From Vibrio furnissii CIP 102972 (GTDB taxonomy: Bacteria; Pseudomonadota; Gammaproteobacteria; Enterobacterales; Vibrionaceae): a stretch of 64,000 nt of DNA. The position numbers and the translations under genes are program-made. Where the stretch lies: assembly GCF_000176175.1 (NCBI RefSeq), contig NZ_ACZP01000014.1, positions 1,054,001 through 1,118,000 on the forward strand, in the 5' to 3' direction. The notes below the pieces were generated by a model. That model did no database searches and was not told the DNA's origin. It was given only the letters and a program-made list of their open reading frames with translations. Shown in pieces: positions 8,572-18,272 of the stretch (within the stretch, counting starts at the first letter, position 1; every line of letters begins with the position of its first letter).

Positions 8572-11500
8572 TTATTGAGCATCGACCGTGAGGTCTACAC
8601 CGCTGCTTTCTGTTTTGAGCTGCGTTTTGCTGTCAAGCAGGAACACACGCTCAGGCGCGATGTGTGCTTCATCTACCAGATAGGTTTTCACCGCTTTGGC
8701 ACGCGCTTCAGCAAGGTTGCCCAACTGCTCTGGTGTGATGGTGGTCGCATTGACCAGTTGGTTGTAGAGGCCCAGCAGCAAGGTGGTTTGGATTTGTTCA
8801 TCCGTGACCTCTTTGCCTTCTGCGCGTTCGATCAACTGTTGCTCCACTTTGTTTCGCTCTTGGCGAATGCTGAGATCCAGTTGTTTTTTCGCCAAGGTTT
8901 CTACGGCGTCTGCCAACGGCTCAGAATCGGCAATGCGGCTCGCACTGAAGTTGTCAGGAATGGCTTCAAGGCCACTCTCTTCCAGCATCGCTTGCTGCAC
9001 TTGTTTCTCTGCCAACGCTGTACTGTCGTCGTTTGCAGACACTGACGCCGCAATGCTCAGTTTCAGTTGCGGGCGTGAATCCAGCGCTTGCGCCAGTTTC
9101 AGCAAGCGTTCTTGCTCTTCTTTGGACAGTTCATTGTCACCAAATGCAAACGCAATGTGGTTGAGTTCTTCGTCCGAGCCCACCAAGTTCGCCAGCAGTG
9201 AGAACGGCGCAGTCACCGCTTTGACGATGATGTTGCTTAGTGCTTTTAGAATCACGCTGCCGAAGCTGAAGCTTGGGTCTTCGACATCGCCAGACACTTG
9301 TACGCCCAAGTCAATCACGCCGTCTTTGTCTTGCAAAATGGCGATTGCAAGGGTCAGCGGCAGGCTGGTGGCCAGATCGGATTCACTAGGTTTACCCAGT
9401 TTGAGCTGGTCGATCACCAAATGGTTGTTGCCTTCCAGTTGGTTGTTGTCCAGCTTGTAGTTCAATGCGAGAGATAACTGACCTTTGTCGATGTAGTAGC
9501 CCGCATACGTGCCGGAATATGGGTTCACGGAGGTCAGCTCTACGCTCTTGAAGACCAAATCCAAGTCCAGATACGGTTTTTCAATCAGTGGGTTAATTTC
9601 ACCTTTCAGCGTCACAGGCGCGTATTTGTCGATTTTACCTTTGATGTCCACTTGCGCTTTGGTGCCCGGTGTGGACGACAAGTGACGGACTGAGCCTTGC
9701 AGCGATTCAATGCCAGATGCGAAGTTCGGCGTCAGCGAGTTATCCGCAAAGAAGGCCGACCCGTTGACTAGTTTGACGGCGGCAATATCAATCGCCAGCG
9801 GTTTCTGGTCGGCTGGGCTGGTTTTCGTCTTCACCGCCACCGATTTGGCTTGTGGGGCCGACTTCGCTGCGGGCGCTTTGTTTTCTACCACAAGGTTGCC
9901 AATGTTGGTGCGCTTATCTTTGGCAATCATCACTTTCGCATAAGGCGCATTGAATGTGATGGTGTTGATTTTGAGCGTATTTTTCTTGGCATCGAAGTTG
10001 AGTGCATCGATGTTCATCGCCTGCCATTTGACCAGCGGTTGGTTTTGTACCGTGTCGCGGATCAGCAGGGTGTTGATCGCCGCTGCGCCTTGGTAGCTCG
10101 CTTGACCGTTGGCGTCACCAGCATACTTGCCTTGGGTCGAGAACTTGCCTTTGGCTAGCGTGAGGTTCACATACGGCTTGAGGTAAGGCTGCAATTGTGT
10201 GAGGTCGAGATCGGCGATCGCCAGTTGACCCTGGGCGCTGAGCGCTTTGGCATCGACGCTGCCTGAGGTTTTGATTTCGCCGCGCGGAGTCTCTGGTTGC
10301 GCGCGCGTGCTCGAACTGACGGCCAGTGACACATCGTAATCAATGGGCGTGTTGAGATCGCTGACCACCGGACCAGTTTTGATCGACAGCGGGAACACGC
10401 GCCAGAAGACGCCGCTACTTTGAACGCTTTCTTTCACGTTGATGTCGGTGTCGGTCATCGCAAATTGGTTGAGGCGCACCAACCAACTTGGCGCGGTGCC
10501 ATCAGTGCTATTCGCGTTGTCATCAGTACCATTCGCGGTGCCGTTTGCAGAGTCATCGGTGCGAGCCGTGGTCTCCGTGTCAGACTTAGGTTGCGTTGCT
10601 GCGTCAGAAGTTTTAGTGCTTGCCGCTTGTTTCGGTTGAAACAGCGTTTGTAGATCCAACCCTTGGCGATCCATTGCAGCATCGACCCACAGTCCGTTGA
10701 TCTGCACATCGGCAATGTCTACGGTTTGGGTTTCGCTGCTCACCCCAATGCCATGCACGGCCAATGACGGCAGTTTCACCTTCGGTGTTTGCCCATCGCT
10801 GATGGTGAGATGATCAAGGTTAAATTGACCGTTGCTCACTTGATAACGCAGCGCGTCGGTTTCGCGATCCAGCTGATAATGAGCGGCGAAGCCAATCGCC
10901 CCGTCGGTCACGGACGCTTGCATTTGATCGGCGGTAAATGGCCAGAAGGGCGGTAGTGTTAAACCTTGCAATGCCACGTCACCTTCAACTTTCAATGGTG
11001 CCAATTGGAACTGGCCTTTGAGGGTGAACTGGCTGTTATCCACGCCTCGAATCATGAAGTTGTAATGGTTGGCCGCTGAGGCGAGTTGCAGATTCTTATC
11101 TTGTGCATTTTGCGGCAATGCGAGGCTGTATGCTTGGCTGTCAAATTGTGACAGGTTCAGATTCAGGCCGTCGTAATTGAGTGCTGCACCCGTCACATCG
11201 TCTTTGAAATGAAATTGGCCTTGTGCAATTTCAATGCTGCCGATGCGAAACGCAGGAATGCCAGCATCGTGAGTGTCGGCTTCGTCTTTCGGTGGGTTTT
11301 GCGCCGCGTTGGCCTCGACGGTATCAAGGATATCGCTGAAGTTGAATCGCGCGTGTTCTCCTGCGCTCAAACGTTGCAGTGCGATTTTCGGCCCGGTCAA
11401 GGTGACGTGATCAACGGTTGGCGTGAATGTGAACAAGCTTTTCCAGAAGCTAAATTCGAGCTCCAGACGATCAAATTGCGTGAAAGCGCTCTGCTCATCT

Positions 11501-11751
11501 GCTTCTTGAATGGCAAACCCATCGATGCGAGCGCGCAATAAGAATGGGTTGATGCTGACCTGCTGCAACACCACGCTACGACCGGTTTGTTGCGTGATGA
11601 TTTCAGGCGCTTTCGCTTTGAGCACGGCAGGGGTGATTAAACCTAAGGTGACGGCGTAAACGGCATACGCAGACACCGCATAGGTGCCGTAGCGTATCGG
11701 TTTGGGCGCTTGTTTAAAGCGCTGAGCAAAATGTGACAAGGCGTTTGACAT
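8572..11751 (-). CDS. Giant DUF748 (AsmA-like) envelope protein
   Basis: A 1059-residue DUF748 protein, part of the AsmA/TamB-like bridge-forming superfamily. One N-terminal membrane segment (about residues 19-40) is followed by a long periplasmic beta-rich body with repeated short strands. A Thr/Asp/Asn-rich low-complexity linker lies mid-protein (DSANGTANGTDDNANSTDG). Near the C-terminus comes DLGVQVSGDVEDPSFSFGSVILKAL, typical of AsmA C-termini. The last about 150 residues, including ARAKAVKTYLVDEAHIAPERVFL, resemble an OmpA-like fold. The frame is open to 11817, but MSNALSHFAQRF at 11751 is the conventional start. The role is probably outer-membrane lipid or protein homeostasis. Confidence 0.75.
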   Translation of the reverse strand: MSNALSHFAQRFKQAPKPIRYGTYAVSAYAVYAVTLGLITPAVLKAKAPEIITQQTGRSVVLQQVSINPFLLRARIDGFAIQEADEQSAFTQFDRLELEFSFWKSLFTFTPTVDHVTLTGPKIALQRLSAGEHARFNFSDILDTVEANAAQNPPKDEADTHDAGIPAFRIGSIEIAQGQFHFKDDVTGAALNYDGLNLNLSQFDSQAYSLALPQNAQDKNLQLASAANHYNFMIRGVDNSQFTLKGQFQLAPLKVEGDVALQGLTLPPFWPFTADQMQASVTDGAIGFAAHYQLDRETDALRYQVSNGQFNLDHLTISDGQTPKVKLPSLAVHGIGVSSETQTVDIADVQINGLWVDAAMDRQGLDLQTLFQPKQAASTKTSDAATQPKSDTETTARTDDSANGTANGTDDNANSTDGTAPSWLVRLNQFAMTDTDINVKESVQSSGVFWRVFPLSIKTGPVVSDLNTPIDYDVSLAVSSSTRAQPETPRGEIKTSGSVDAKALSAQGQLAIADLDLTQLQPYLKPYVNLTLAKGKFSTQGKYAGDANGQASYQGAAAINTLLIRDTVQNQPLVKWQAMNIDALNFDAKKNTLKINTITFNAPYAKVMIAKDKRTNIGNLVVENKAPAAKSAPQAKSVAVKTKTSPADQKPLAIDIAAVKLVNGSAFFADNSLTPNFASGIESLQGSVRHLSSTPGTKAQVDIKGKIDKYAPVTLKGEINPLIEKPYLDLDLVFKSVELTSVNPYSGTYAGYYIDKGQLSLALNYKLDNNQLEGNNHLVIDQLKLGKPSESDLATSLPLTLAIAILQDKDGVIDLGVQVSGDVEDPSFSFGSVILKALSNIIVKAVTAPFSLLANLVGSDEELNHIAFAFGDNELSKEEQERLLKLAQALDSRPQLKLSIAASVSANDDSTALAEKQVQQAMLEESGLEAIPDNFSASRIADSEPLADAVETLAKKQLDLSIRQERNKVEQQLIERAEGKEVTDEQIQTTLLLGLYNQLVNATTITPEQLGNLAEARAKAVKTYLVDEAHIAPERVFLLDSKTQLKTESSGVDLTVDAQ

Positions 11752-12219
11752 AACAGGGGAGATCCCTTTGTTAACTTCAGTATTTGTCCGTCGCGCGGGC
11801 CTCATACCTACAGGCAATACAAGGGCAGCGGGTCAGGCCGGTTGGATGATGGGTCACCACCTTTGCGCGACTGCCGAATGAGGCGTTCCGAACGAGGGCT
11901 TCGTTATGATTGTATATCCTAACCCGAGGCTTGAGGAGTCGAGCCAGATTGTGGTCAATCTAGGGGATTAGAACAGTGGTGTTCAGTGTACCTAAATTTG
12001 ACGCGTATGAATAAGATTCAACACGAATTTATTGTGTATCCAGAGGCAGAGAGTCGCAAGGGAGAGAAAAAGGGCCGCCCACATCAGGTTAGGGCGGCAA
12101 GCACGGGGGTGTGTATGCCGTCAGAAGGCGTGTGTCACGCGAGGTATCTGTCGTGAGCCGCCTTCTTCAGGATTGGTTGTTATTATGTTGTGGAGTTGAA
12201 TATGTTTGTCTTGCGGTGA
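11752..12219. other. Intergenic region between DUF748 and GAPDH genes
   Basis: Holds the promoter of the DUF748 gene and, at 12074-12098, the terminator of the GAPDH gene. Nothing else convincing is visible. Confidence 0.5.
12068..12098 (-). terminator. Rho-independent terminator of the GAPDH gene
   Basis: GCCGCCC/GGGCGGC stem (12074-12098) with an 11-base loop, followed on the minus strand by a T-rich tract. Confidence 0.8.
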
Positions 12220-13656
12220 TTAAGCCGCTGGGTACGTTTTGTAGCGTACGCCCATCATCTGTTCCATACAGTGAACCACTTGGCAGCTGTAGCCAAATTC
12301 GTTGTCGTACCAAACGTACAGGACGCAGCGATTGCCTTGCGCGATGGTGGCTGCGCCATCGACTACGCCGGCGTGGCGAGAGCCAACCAGATCGGTCGAG
12401 ACAATTTCAGTGGATTCGGTATAGTCGATTTGCGCGGCCAGTTTTGAGTTCAGCGCCATCTCACGCAGGTAAGCGTTCAATTCTTCTTTATCGGTCTCTT
12501 TTTCAAGGTTCAGGTTCGCCACCGCCATGGAAACGTTGGGTGTCGGAACGCGAATCGAGTTACCAGTCAGTTTGCCAGCAAGTTCAGGCAGCGCTTTGGC
12601 AACCGCTTTTGCCGCACCGGTGGACGTCAATACCATGTTCAGAGACGCTGAACGGCCACGGCGATCGCCGCTATGGAAGTTGTCGATCAGGTTCTGGTCG
12701 TTGGTGAACGAGTGAACGGTTTCGATGTGGCCGGAGACCACGCCGTATTTGTCGTGCATTGCTTTTAGCACTGGCGTAATCGCGTTGGTGGTACAGCTGG
12801 CGGCAGAAATGATGGTGTCTTCTGGCTGAATGACCGACTCATTCACACCAAACACCACGTTTTTGATGTCGCCTTTGCCTGGCGCCGTCAACAGTACTTT
12901 TGCCGCGCCTTGCGAACCCAGGTGTTGGCCCAAGCCTTCAGAATCACGCCAAACGCCAGTGTTATCGACAACCAAGGCATTATGGATGCCGTACGCGGTG
13001 TAGTCGACGTCTGCTGGTGAGTTTGCGTAGATGAACTGAATGTAGTTACCGTTTGCAATCAGCGCTTTACGTTCTTCATCGATGATGATGCTGCCATTAA
13101 ACTGACCGTGTACAGAGTCACGACGCAGCAGGCTAGCGCGTTTTTCGAGGTCACCTTTCTTACCACCGCGAACCACAATCGCACGTAGGCGCAGTGGGTA
13201 ACCCGGACCGCTTTTTTCGATCAGCAAACGCGCCAACAGACGACCGATGCGGCCGAAACCGTACAGAACCACATCTTTTGGCTCATTCATGACATCGCCA
13301 TTGAGTGCGCCTTGCAGCGCCGTGGCGAGAAAATCTTTCAGACCGTGCTCGTCATCATGCGATTGCCAGAATTGGTGTGCCATTTGACCGATATCAACAC
13401 GACATGGCGACAGGTTCATCTCAGCAAGTTGTTGCACGATCGGCATGGTTTGTTCGAGGGAAAGCGGGGAGCCGGTGTAACGGCGAGCAATACGATGAGT
13501 TTTGATGATGTCGATGGTGTCAGCGTTGATCAGTGTTTTACCGAACAGGATCACTTCCACCCCTTTTTGACGATAAAGCTGACCGATGAGGGGAGACATG
13601 GATTCAGCAATCGTTTGGCTTGTTTGCCATTCTAGGAGATGTTTCTCTGGACTCAT
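12220..13656 (-). CDS. Long-form glyceraldehyde-3-phosphate dehydrogenase
   Basis: A 478-residue GAPDH with about 130 extra N-terminal residues before the Rossmann motif GFGRIG (about 133-138). The catalytic cysteine is C288 in SAASCTTNAITP, and the C-terminal WYDNEFGYSCQVV block is intact. Classical GapA is about 330 residues, so this is the extended type found as a second GAPDH in vibrios and other gammaproteobacteria. The frame extends upstream to 13755, but MSPEKHLLEWQ is the likely start. It is a single-gene unit with its own terminator. Whether it works in glycolysis or gluconeogenesis is not visible from sequence. Confidence 0.85.
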   Translation of the reverse strand: MSPEKHLLEWQTSQTIAESMSPLIGQLYRQKGVEVILFGKTLINADTIDIIKTHRIARRYTGSPLSLEQTMPIVQQLAEMNLSPCRVDIGQMAHQFWQSHDDEHGLKDFLATALQGALNGDVMNEPKDVVLYGFGRIGRLLARLLIEKSGPGYPLRLRAIVVRGGKKGDLEKRASLLRRDSVHGQFNGSIIIDEERKALIANGNYIQFIYANSPADVDYTAYGIHNALVVDNTGVWRDSEGLGQHLGSQGAAKVLLTAPGKGDIKNVVFGVNESVIQPEDTIISAASCTTNAITPVLKAMHDKYGVVSGHIETVHSFTNDQNLIDNFHSGDRRGRSASLNMVLTSTGAAKAVAKALPELAGKLTGNSIRVPTPNVSMAVANLNLEKETDKEELNAYLREMALNSKLAAQIDYTESTEIVSTDLVGSRHAGVVDGAATIAQGNRCVLYVWYDNEFGYSCQVVHCMEQMMGVRYKTYPAA

Positions 13657-14011
13657 TTTTACTCGGGACCTTTCACGTTTCGTTGAGCTTTTTTGTCCAT
13701 CGGTAGGGAGATGAACAACAGCGGTTTTGCCCGCAGTTTGGACTGCGTTTGGCATAGGGGGAGTTTGTTATTTTTATGTGGCCGGATTGTAATGGCTAAC
13801 TGGTTATTCTGCTAGGAAAAATAATGACCAAATTTTTTGCTTTAATTTGGTGATAAACCAGTCAATACATGGGGTGGAGGCCGGTATTTTCACCGATTGA
13901 CAAATGCAGATAGTCCGACTTATTTCGTGCTAATTTGGTTTCATATCTAGCTTATCGGTCTTGTTTGCATTATTTGTTTCACAAAAATGTAATATTCATC
14001 AAGTTACCCCC
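13657..14011. other. Intergenic region upstream of the GAPDH gene
   Basis: Promoter of the GAPDH gene plus the downstream side of the porin-like gene. No further gene or clear hairpin is seen. Confidence 0.4.
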
Positions 14012-15055
14012 TTAAAAGGTAAACGAGATCGCCAAGGAAATAATGTGCGCTTGGGTTTCGATGCCGGTTGCTGGGTTTTGCGCTTTGGTGAAGTGGCCGC
14101 TCAACGCATTTTCTGTGCTATTGACCACTTGCCACTCTCCATTGAGCGCGACATTGGGCACAATGTTGTAGCGCAGCCCCACCAGATACGAGTCGTTGTC
14201 ATACAGTTTTCGCCGTTGTCCGTATTGTAGATAAGGCTGCCATTTCCCAAATTGGCGTGCCAATCCCACGTACCAGTTTGAGTAGAGTTGATCGTCATAG
14301 ATGTATTCAGCAAACAAGTGATAGGGACCGAGCGCATAGTTCATGCCCAGCGCCAACAAATCCATATCGTAATGCGAGACGTTGTAACCGCCAGTTTGCA
14401 GATCCGCTTCACTGGTGAGATACGCCAAACGGAACACGTTATCATCGCGATACCAGTCGACCGTCAAGCCGTAGGCCGCATCAGCATCCAGCGTGTATTG
14501 CATGTCGTAAATCTGGTAATCATTTTTACTCGGCAGCGCTGCAAAGGTCGATACCCGCAGTTGTGAGGTGTCGGTGAGCATGGTGTTCCACTCAAACGAT
14601 GCGCCATCATAGTGGGTAATGCCCAGCAAACTGTCGTACACATCTTGGGGAGGCCGAATCCACGGGTAGGCGACCGAGACATAATAATATTCCGACATCA
14701 TAAACACCGGCAGGCGCAAGCGACCGACTTTCGCGCTATAAGCGCCCCACGCCGATTCCAAATAGGCCCACTCGAGTTCGGGGCTGGAAAAATGATCTTG
14801 CGGGCGTTTGACGCCTTGCACCGACGCGCGCCAGCGATCATTGAGGATCCAATCTACTTGCAATCCCAGCGTGGTATCGCAATCAAAACACCCGTCGTCA
14901 TCAATATCGCGATGCACAAAAATTGGCACGGATGTGTCAGATTTGGCGGCAGACACGTTGCCAAACCCGCTGACGCGCAGATGTTCCCCGACGTTGATTT
15001 GACTCATCGCCAGTGGAGAAAAAAGAATGAAGCCAATGAGAGACGTTGCGTTCAT
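14012..15055 (-). CDS. Porin-like outer-membrane beta-barrel protein
   Basis: A 347-residue exported protein with a short signal peptide (residues 1-18) and alternating aromatic/polar strands throughout, ending in LAISFTF, a typical C-terminal outer-membrane strand with terminal Phe. An acidic Cys-containing stretch (HRDIDDDGCFDCDTTL, about residues 48-63) could form a disulfide or bind a cation. No named porin family is evident. Its start overlaps the stop of the upstream PBP-like gene by ATGA, so the two are translationally coupled. Both are divergent from a hybrid sensor kinase, which suggests a shared sensing module. Confidence 0.65.
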   Translation of the reverse strand: MNATSLIGFILFSPLAMSQINVGEHLRVSGFGNVSAAKSDTSVPIFVHRDIDDDGCFDCDTTLGLQVDWILNDRWRASVQGVKRPQDHFSSPELEWAYLESAWGAYSAKVGRLRLPVFMMSEYYYVSVAYPWIRPPQDVYDSLLGITHYDGASFEWNTMLTDTSQLRVSTFAALPSKNDYQIYDMQYTLDADAAYGLTVDWYRDDNVFRLAYLTSEADLQTGGYNVSHYDMDLLALGMNYALGPYHLFAEYIYDDQLYSNWYVGLARQFGKWQPYLQYGQRRKLYDNDSYLVGLRYNIVPNVALNGEWQVVNSTENALSGHFTKAQNPATGIETQAHIISLAISFTF

Positions 15056-15495
15056 AGTGGTTCCTCACTATTGAAGACATAGATGACATGGACGGAGCCT
15101 GTCACCCAACTCGCGGGGATATAAGCGATGCCATTTTTATTGTGGGTGAGCCAAGCGATGACCTCTTGGATGTCGCTCTGTTTCGCCTCGAAAGGCGCTT
15201 TGCTGCGGCCAGAAAAAGTCTGCCGCGCCCAGATCGCTTGCATCTGCGCCGGGCTTTTACCCAGCAGGCCGTAATAAAACTGCTGACGCAGGGGGGAGTT
15301 CTGCGGCAGGTCGAGCAAGGAGATATTGATGTCGTCGATGTGGCTCAAGCGGCCGCGGTACAGCATCTTGACTTGGCTGGCTTTGAGGGGCGGCAGGTTG
15401 GGATTGAGCGTCACAATGGCGTACGACTCCGGGTACGCGGCGGTACTCCAGAACAGCACAAGGGATGTGATAACCAACCAGACTCGTTTCAGCAA
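15052..15495 (-). CDS. Short PstS-like phosphate-binding-fold protein
   Basis: A 147-residue exported protein with the truncated PBP-like fold seen in short PstS-related proteins: AIVTLNPNLPPLKASQVKMLYRGR, then a WARQTFSGRSKAPFEAKQ block and NKNGIAYIPAS. The frame is open upstream to 15561, but TTG at 15495 has GAAGGAAAA before it and opens directly into a signal peptide (LKRVWLVITSLVLFWSTAAYPES), so I prefer that start. It is too short for a full two-lobed phosphate receptor. It overlaps the porin-like gene by four bases and is divergent from the hybrid kinase at 15612. It may act as periplasmic ligand sensor for that kinase (inference). Confidence 0.6.
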   Translation of the reverse strand: MLKRVWLVITSLVLFWSTAAYPESYAIVTLNPNLPPLKASQVKMLYRGRLSHIDDINISLLDLPQNSPLRQQFYYGLLGKSPAQMQAIWARQTFSGRSKAPFEAKQSDIQEVIAWLTHNKNGIAYIPASWVTGSVHVIYVFNSEEPL

Positions 15496-15611
15496 AAACG
15501 GTTTTCCTTCACCTAACTGACTCAACTTTCTTGAAATTATGGGCGCAAACGGCACAAACACTGTCTACTCTTTAACCATAGGCTAGGTCTCTTCACATTC
15601 AAGGTTAAGGA

Positions 15612-18272
15612 ATGCGCACTGTTTCTCGTTTCTCAATAAAAGCTCGACTGATGCTGCTGTGTCTCATGCCGATGCTGGTGATTGGTTGGGGAACTTGGAA
15701 TCTGTTCAGCCAATTCCAAACGCAATTGGTCGCTTACCGTGTGATCACCAAAAAAATCGATGCGTTGAATCATCTGACGAACGCGACCCATCTGGCGTAC
15801 GACATGCTGATCGGGCGCATTCATCAAAACGACGTTCAGCGCTTGCGGATTGCTCTCGACAACGAATTGACCCTCGTTGGCGCTAACATCGATGATCAAA
15901 ATCTCATGCGCGTGTCCGGGAATTCTGCCTCATTAAGTAGCAGCAACGTCGCAGAGCTAAAAAGCCTCGCCAGCGAAATTGCTTCGGCGACGGTGGCCGA
16001 GACCCACGAATACGGCACCTGGACGTTCGATTTAATCTACGAATTGCTGACCGACATTCAAAAGCGCAGCAACCATGAAGCGCCCACCGACATTCATACT
16101 TTGGATGTGGTGTATGACGATTTGAGTTGGTTTTTGTACTGGATGCAGCGTGAGGCGTGGTTTATCCGCGATTTATCTCAGACGGACACGCTGACGCCTC
16201 AGCAGCTCGGTCAGTATTTCCAAATTGCGGAGCGTGAACAGCAACACCTTGAACGCTTTATTGATACGGGTGCCAGTTCGGTTCAGTTGGATCAGATCGT
16301 TAAGCTATTCGCGCAACAAGATTTTCGCCAAGGCGCCATTCTGCGCGACAAGATCCTGCGCCAAGAAGTGACGCCCAGTGAGTTGAGCGGATATGTGCAG
16401 ACGCTGGAGAATCGCCAAGCGGCGGTGCAGAAGCTGTTTTTGGGCTTTTCCGAACATCTGTCGCAGCAAATTGATCAACAGGTTCGTCAGGAAAGTCAGC
16501 GGATCGCCGTGATCAGCGCTGTGGTGGCGGTGGTGTTTGTGCTGCTATTGGTGCTGGGCCTTGGGACGTTTTATCGCATTTCATCCAAGCTCAATCGGAT
16601 CCTCGCCACCATGGGGCAGCTACGGGACAAGCGCGATAGCGTGAAGCAGATCGCCATTGATGGGAACGATGAGTTCTCCGATTTCGTCGGTAGCCTCAAC
16701 CACATTATTTTGGAACTCAAAGCGCATGAAGAGCGTTTGATTCACGCCAAAGAAGAAGCGATTGCCGCCAACCGGGCCAAGAGTTCGTTTCTGGCCAATA
16801 TGTCTCATGAAATTCGCACACCGCTCAACGGCATCATTGGCATGACTGAAATTTTGGCCTCTTCCGGATTAAACGTGAACCAGCAGGACATTTTAGATGA
16901 CATTGATACTTCATCCCAATCGCTGCTGATACTGCTCAATGACATTCTCGATCTGTCCAAGATTGAGGCGGGCAGCCTGACGTTAAATCCCAATGCGTTC
17001 AATTTTGCTGAAATGGTGTACGACACCGTGAATTTGGTGAATGTGAAAGCGATCAGCCAGCACATCGAGTTGGCGATTCAGCTGGACCCTGAGCTGCCGG
17101 TGATGGTGGTGGCGGATGAGTATCGGGTGAAACAGATCCTGATGAATCTGCTCTCCAATGCAGTGAAGTTTACCCAAGACGGGTATGTGAATGTGGAAGT
17201 GAATTATGTCAGTCAAGACACGCCGCTGATTCGCTGTAGCGTCACCGACACCGGGAAAGGCATCGACAAAGACAAGCTGAGCACCATTTTTGACCCCTTT
17301 ACTCAGGAAGATGGCAGCATTACCCGCCGCTTTGGTGGCACGGGGTTAGGGCTGGCGATTTGCCGCCAGTTATTGGAGTTGATGGATGGCTCGATTCAAG
17401 TGCACTCCACCAAAGATTTGGGGAGCCAATTTGAATTCACGATTCCCGTGACGCTGCCACTCGAGCAGCCAACGCCGCAACCGCTGAATCAAACCACGCT
17501 GTTTATCTCCAATAATTCCAATTACTCCGCAGCCATTCGCCGAGAGTGCACGCGTTTGGGATTGGCCGTGGTGGAAGCATCGACCATTGCTCATATTGAG
17601 GACGCTGCAGTGACTGCGGTGGTGAATGTGCTTTATTGCCACAGTTTGACCCACGGCAAGTTATCCGATATCGATGATTTAAAGCAGCGCTTCCCGCACG
17701 CTCGGCTCATTATGTTGCAACACCATTTGTTCACCAACAAAGCCGTCGCAGATGCCATTCATGGTCGCATTACGTTGCCATTTTTGGGCCTGAGATTTGA
17801 AAAGCTGTTGCGCGAATCGTCGCCAAGTGCGCAGCTTTCGCCCGTGCAGGATGCTCGCCACTCTCGGCCAGCGCAAGAAGAAGAGGAAGCGACAAATCCC
17901 CGTATTTTGATTGTCGAGGACAACTTGATGAATCAAAAAATCGCGACCTTCTTTTTAGAAAAAGCCGGGTTAGCGTACGTGATTGTCAGTAACGGTCAGG
18001 AAGCGGTGGACATTGTGACCCAAGGTGGCCAGTTTTCTGCGGTGCTGATGGATTGCATGATGCCGGTGATGGATGGCTTTACAGCGACACGTAAAATTCG
18101 CGAATGGGAGTCGGCGCAGGGGCTGAAAAACATTCCCATTATTGCGCTGACTGCCAGTGTGTTGGATGAAGACATTGCCCACTGTTTTGAAGCGGGCATG
18201 GACGCTTATTTGCCGAAGCCGTATAAATCGAAGCAGTTGTTTGACATCTTTACTGAGCTAGAAGTCGCGTAG
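15612..18272 (+). CDS. Hybrid sensor histidine kinase (NIT-like sensor, HisKA, HATPase, REC)
   Basis: An 886-residue hybrid kinase. TM1 is at about 11-33 and a long helical periplasmic domain follows to about residue 295. Its N-terminal motif (LNHLTNATHLAYDMLIGRIHQNDVQRLR) resembles nitrate/nitrite-type NIT four-helix sensors. TM2 is at about 297-322, followed by a HAMP-like linker and HisKA with H399 (MSHEIRTPLNG). The HATPase has NLLSNAVKFT, DTGKGI and GGTGLGLAI. A degenerate segment precedes the C-terminal receiver, where D814 is the phospho-acceptor (LMDCMMPVMDG). No Hpt domain is present, so the phosphorelay partner lies elsewhere. It overlaps the convergent GGDEF-EAL gene by 23 bp. Confidence 0.85.
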   Translation: MRTVSRFSIKARLMLLCLMPMLVIGWGTWNLFSQFQTQLVAYRVITKKIDALNHLTNATHLAYDMLIGRIHQNDVQRLRIALDNELTLVGANIDDQNLMRVSGNSASLSSSNVAELKSLASEIASATVAETHEYGTWTFDLIYELLTDIQKRSNHEAPTDIHTLDVVYDDLSWFLYWMQREAWFIRDLSQTDTLTPQQLGQYFQIAEREQQHLERFIDTGASSVQLDQIVKLFAQQDFRQGAILRDKILRQEVTPSELSGYVQTLENRQAAVQKLFLGFSEHLSQQIDQQVRQESQRIAVISAVVAVVFVLLLVLGLGTFYRISSKLNRILATMGQLRDKRDSVKQIAIDGNDEFSDFVGSLNHIILELKAHEERLIHAKEEAIAANRAKSSFLANMSHEIRTPLNGIIGMTEILASSGLNVNQQDILDDIDTSSQSLLILLNDILDLSKIEAGSLTLNPNAFNFAEMVYDTVNLVNVKAISQHIELAIQLDPELPVMVVADEYRVKQILMNLLSNAVKFTQDGYVNVEVNYVSQDTPLIRCSVTDTGKGIDKDKLSTIFDPFTQEDGSITRRFGGTGLGLAICRQLLELMDGSIQVHSTKDLGSQFEFTIPVTLPLEQPTPQPLNQTTLFISNNSNYSAAIRRECTRLGLAVVEASTIAHIEDAAVTAVVNVLYCHSLTHGKLSDIDDLKQRFPHARLIMLQHHLFTNKAVADAIHGRITLPFLGLRFEKLLRESSPSAQLSPVQDARHSRPAQEEEEATNPRILIVEDNLMNQKIATFFLEKAGLAYVIVSNGQEAVDIVTQGGQFSAVLMDCMMPVMDGFTATRKIREWESAQGLKNIPIIALTASVLDEDIAHCFEAGMDAYLPKPYKSKQLFDIFTELEVA

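Noticed and set aside
14101..14337. Short ORFs on both strands within the porin-like and GAPDH genes
   Set aside because: They are shadows of well-supported genes, without ribosome sites or recognisable domains.
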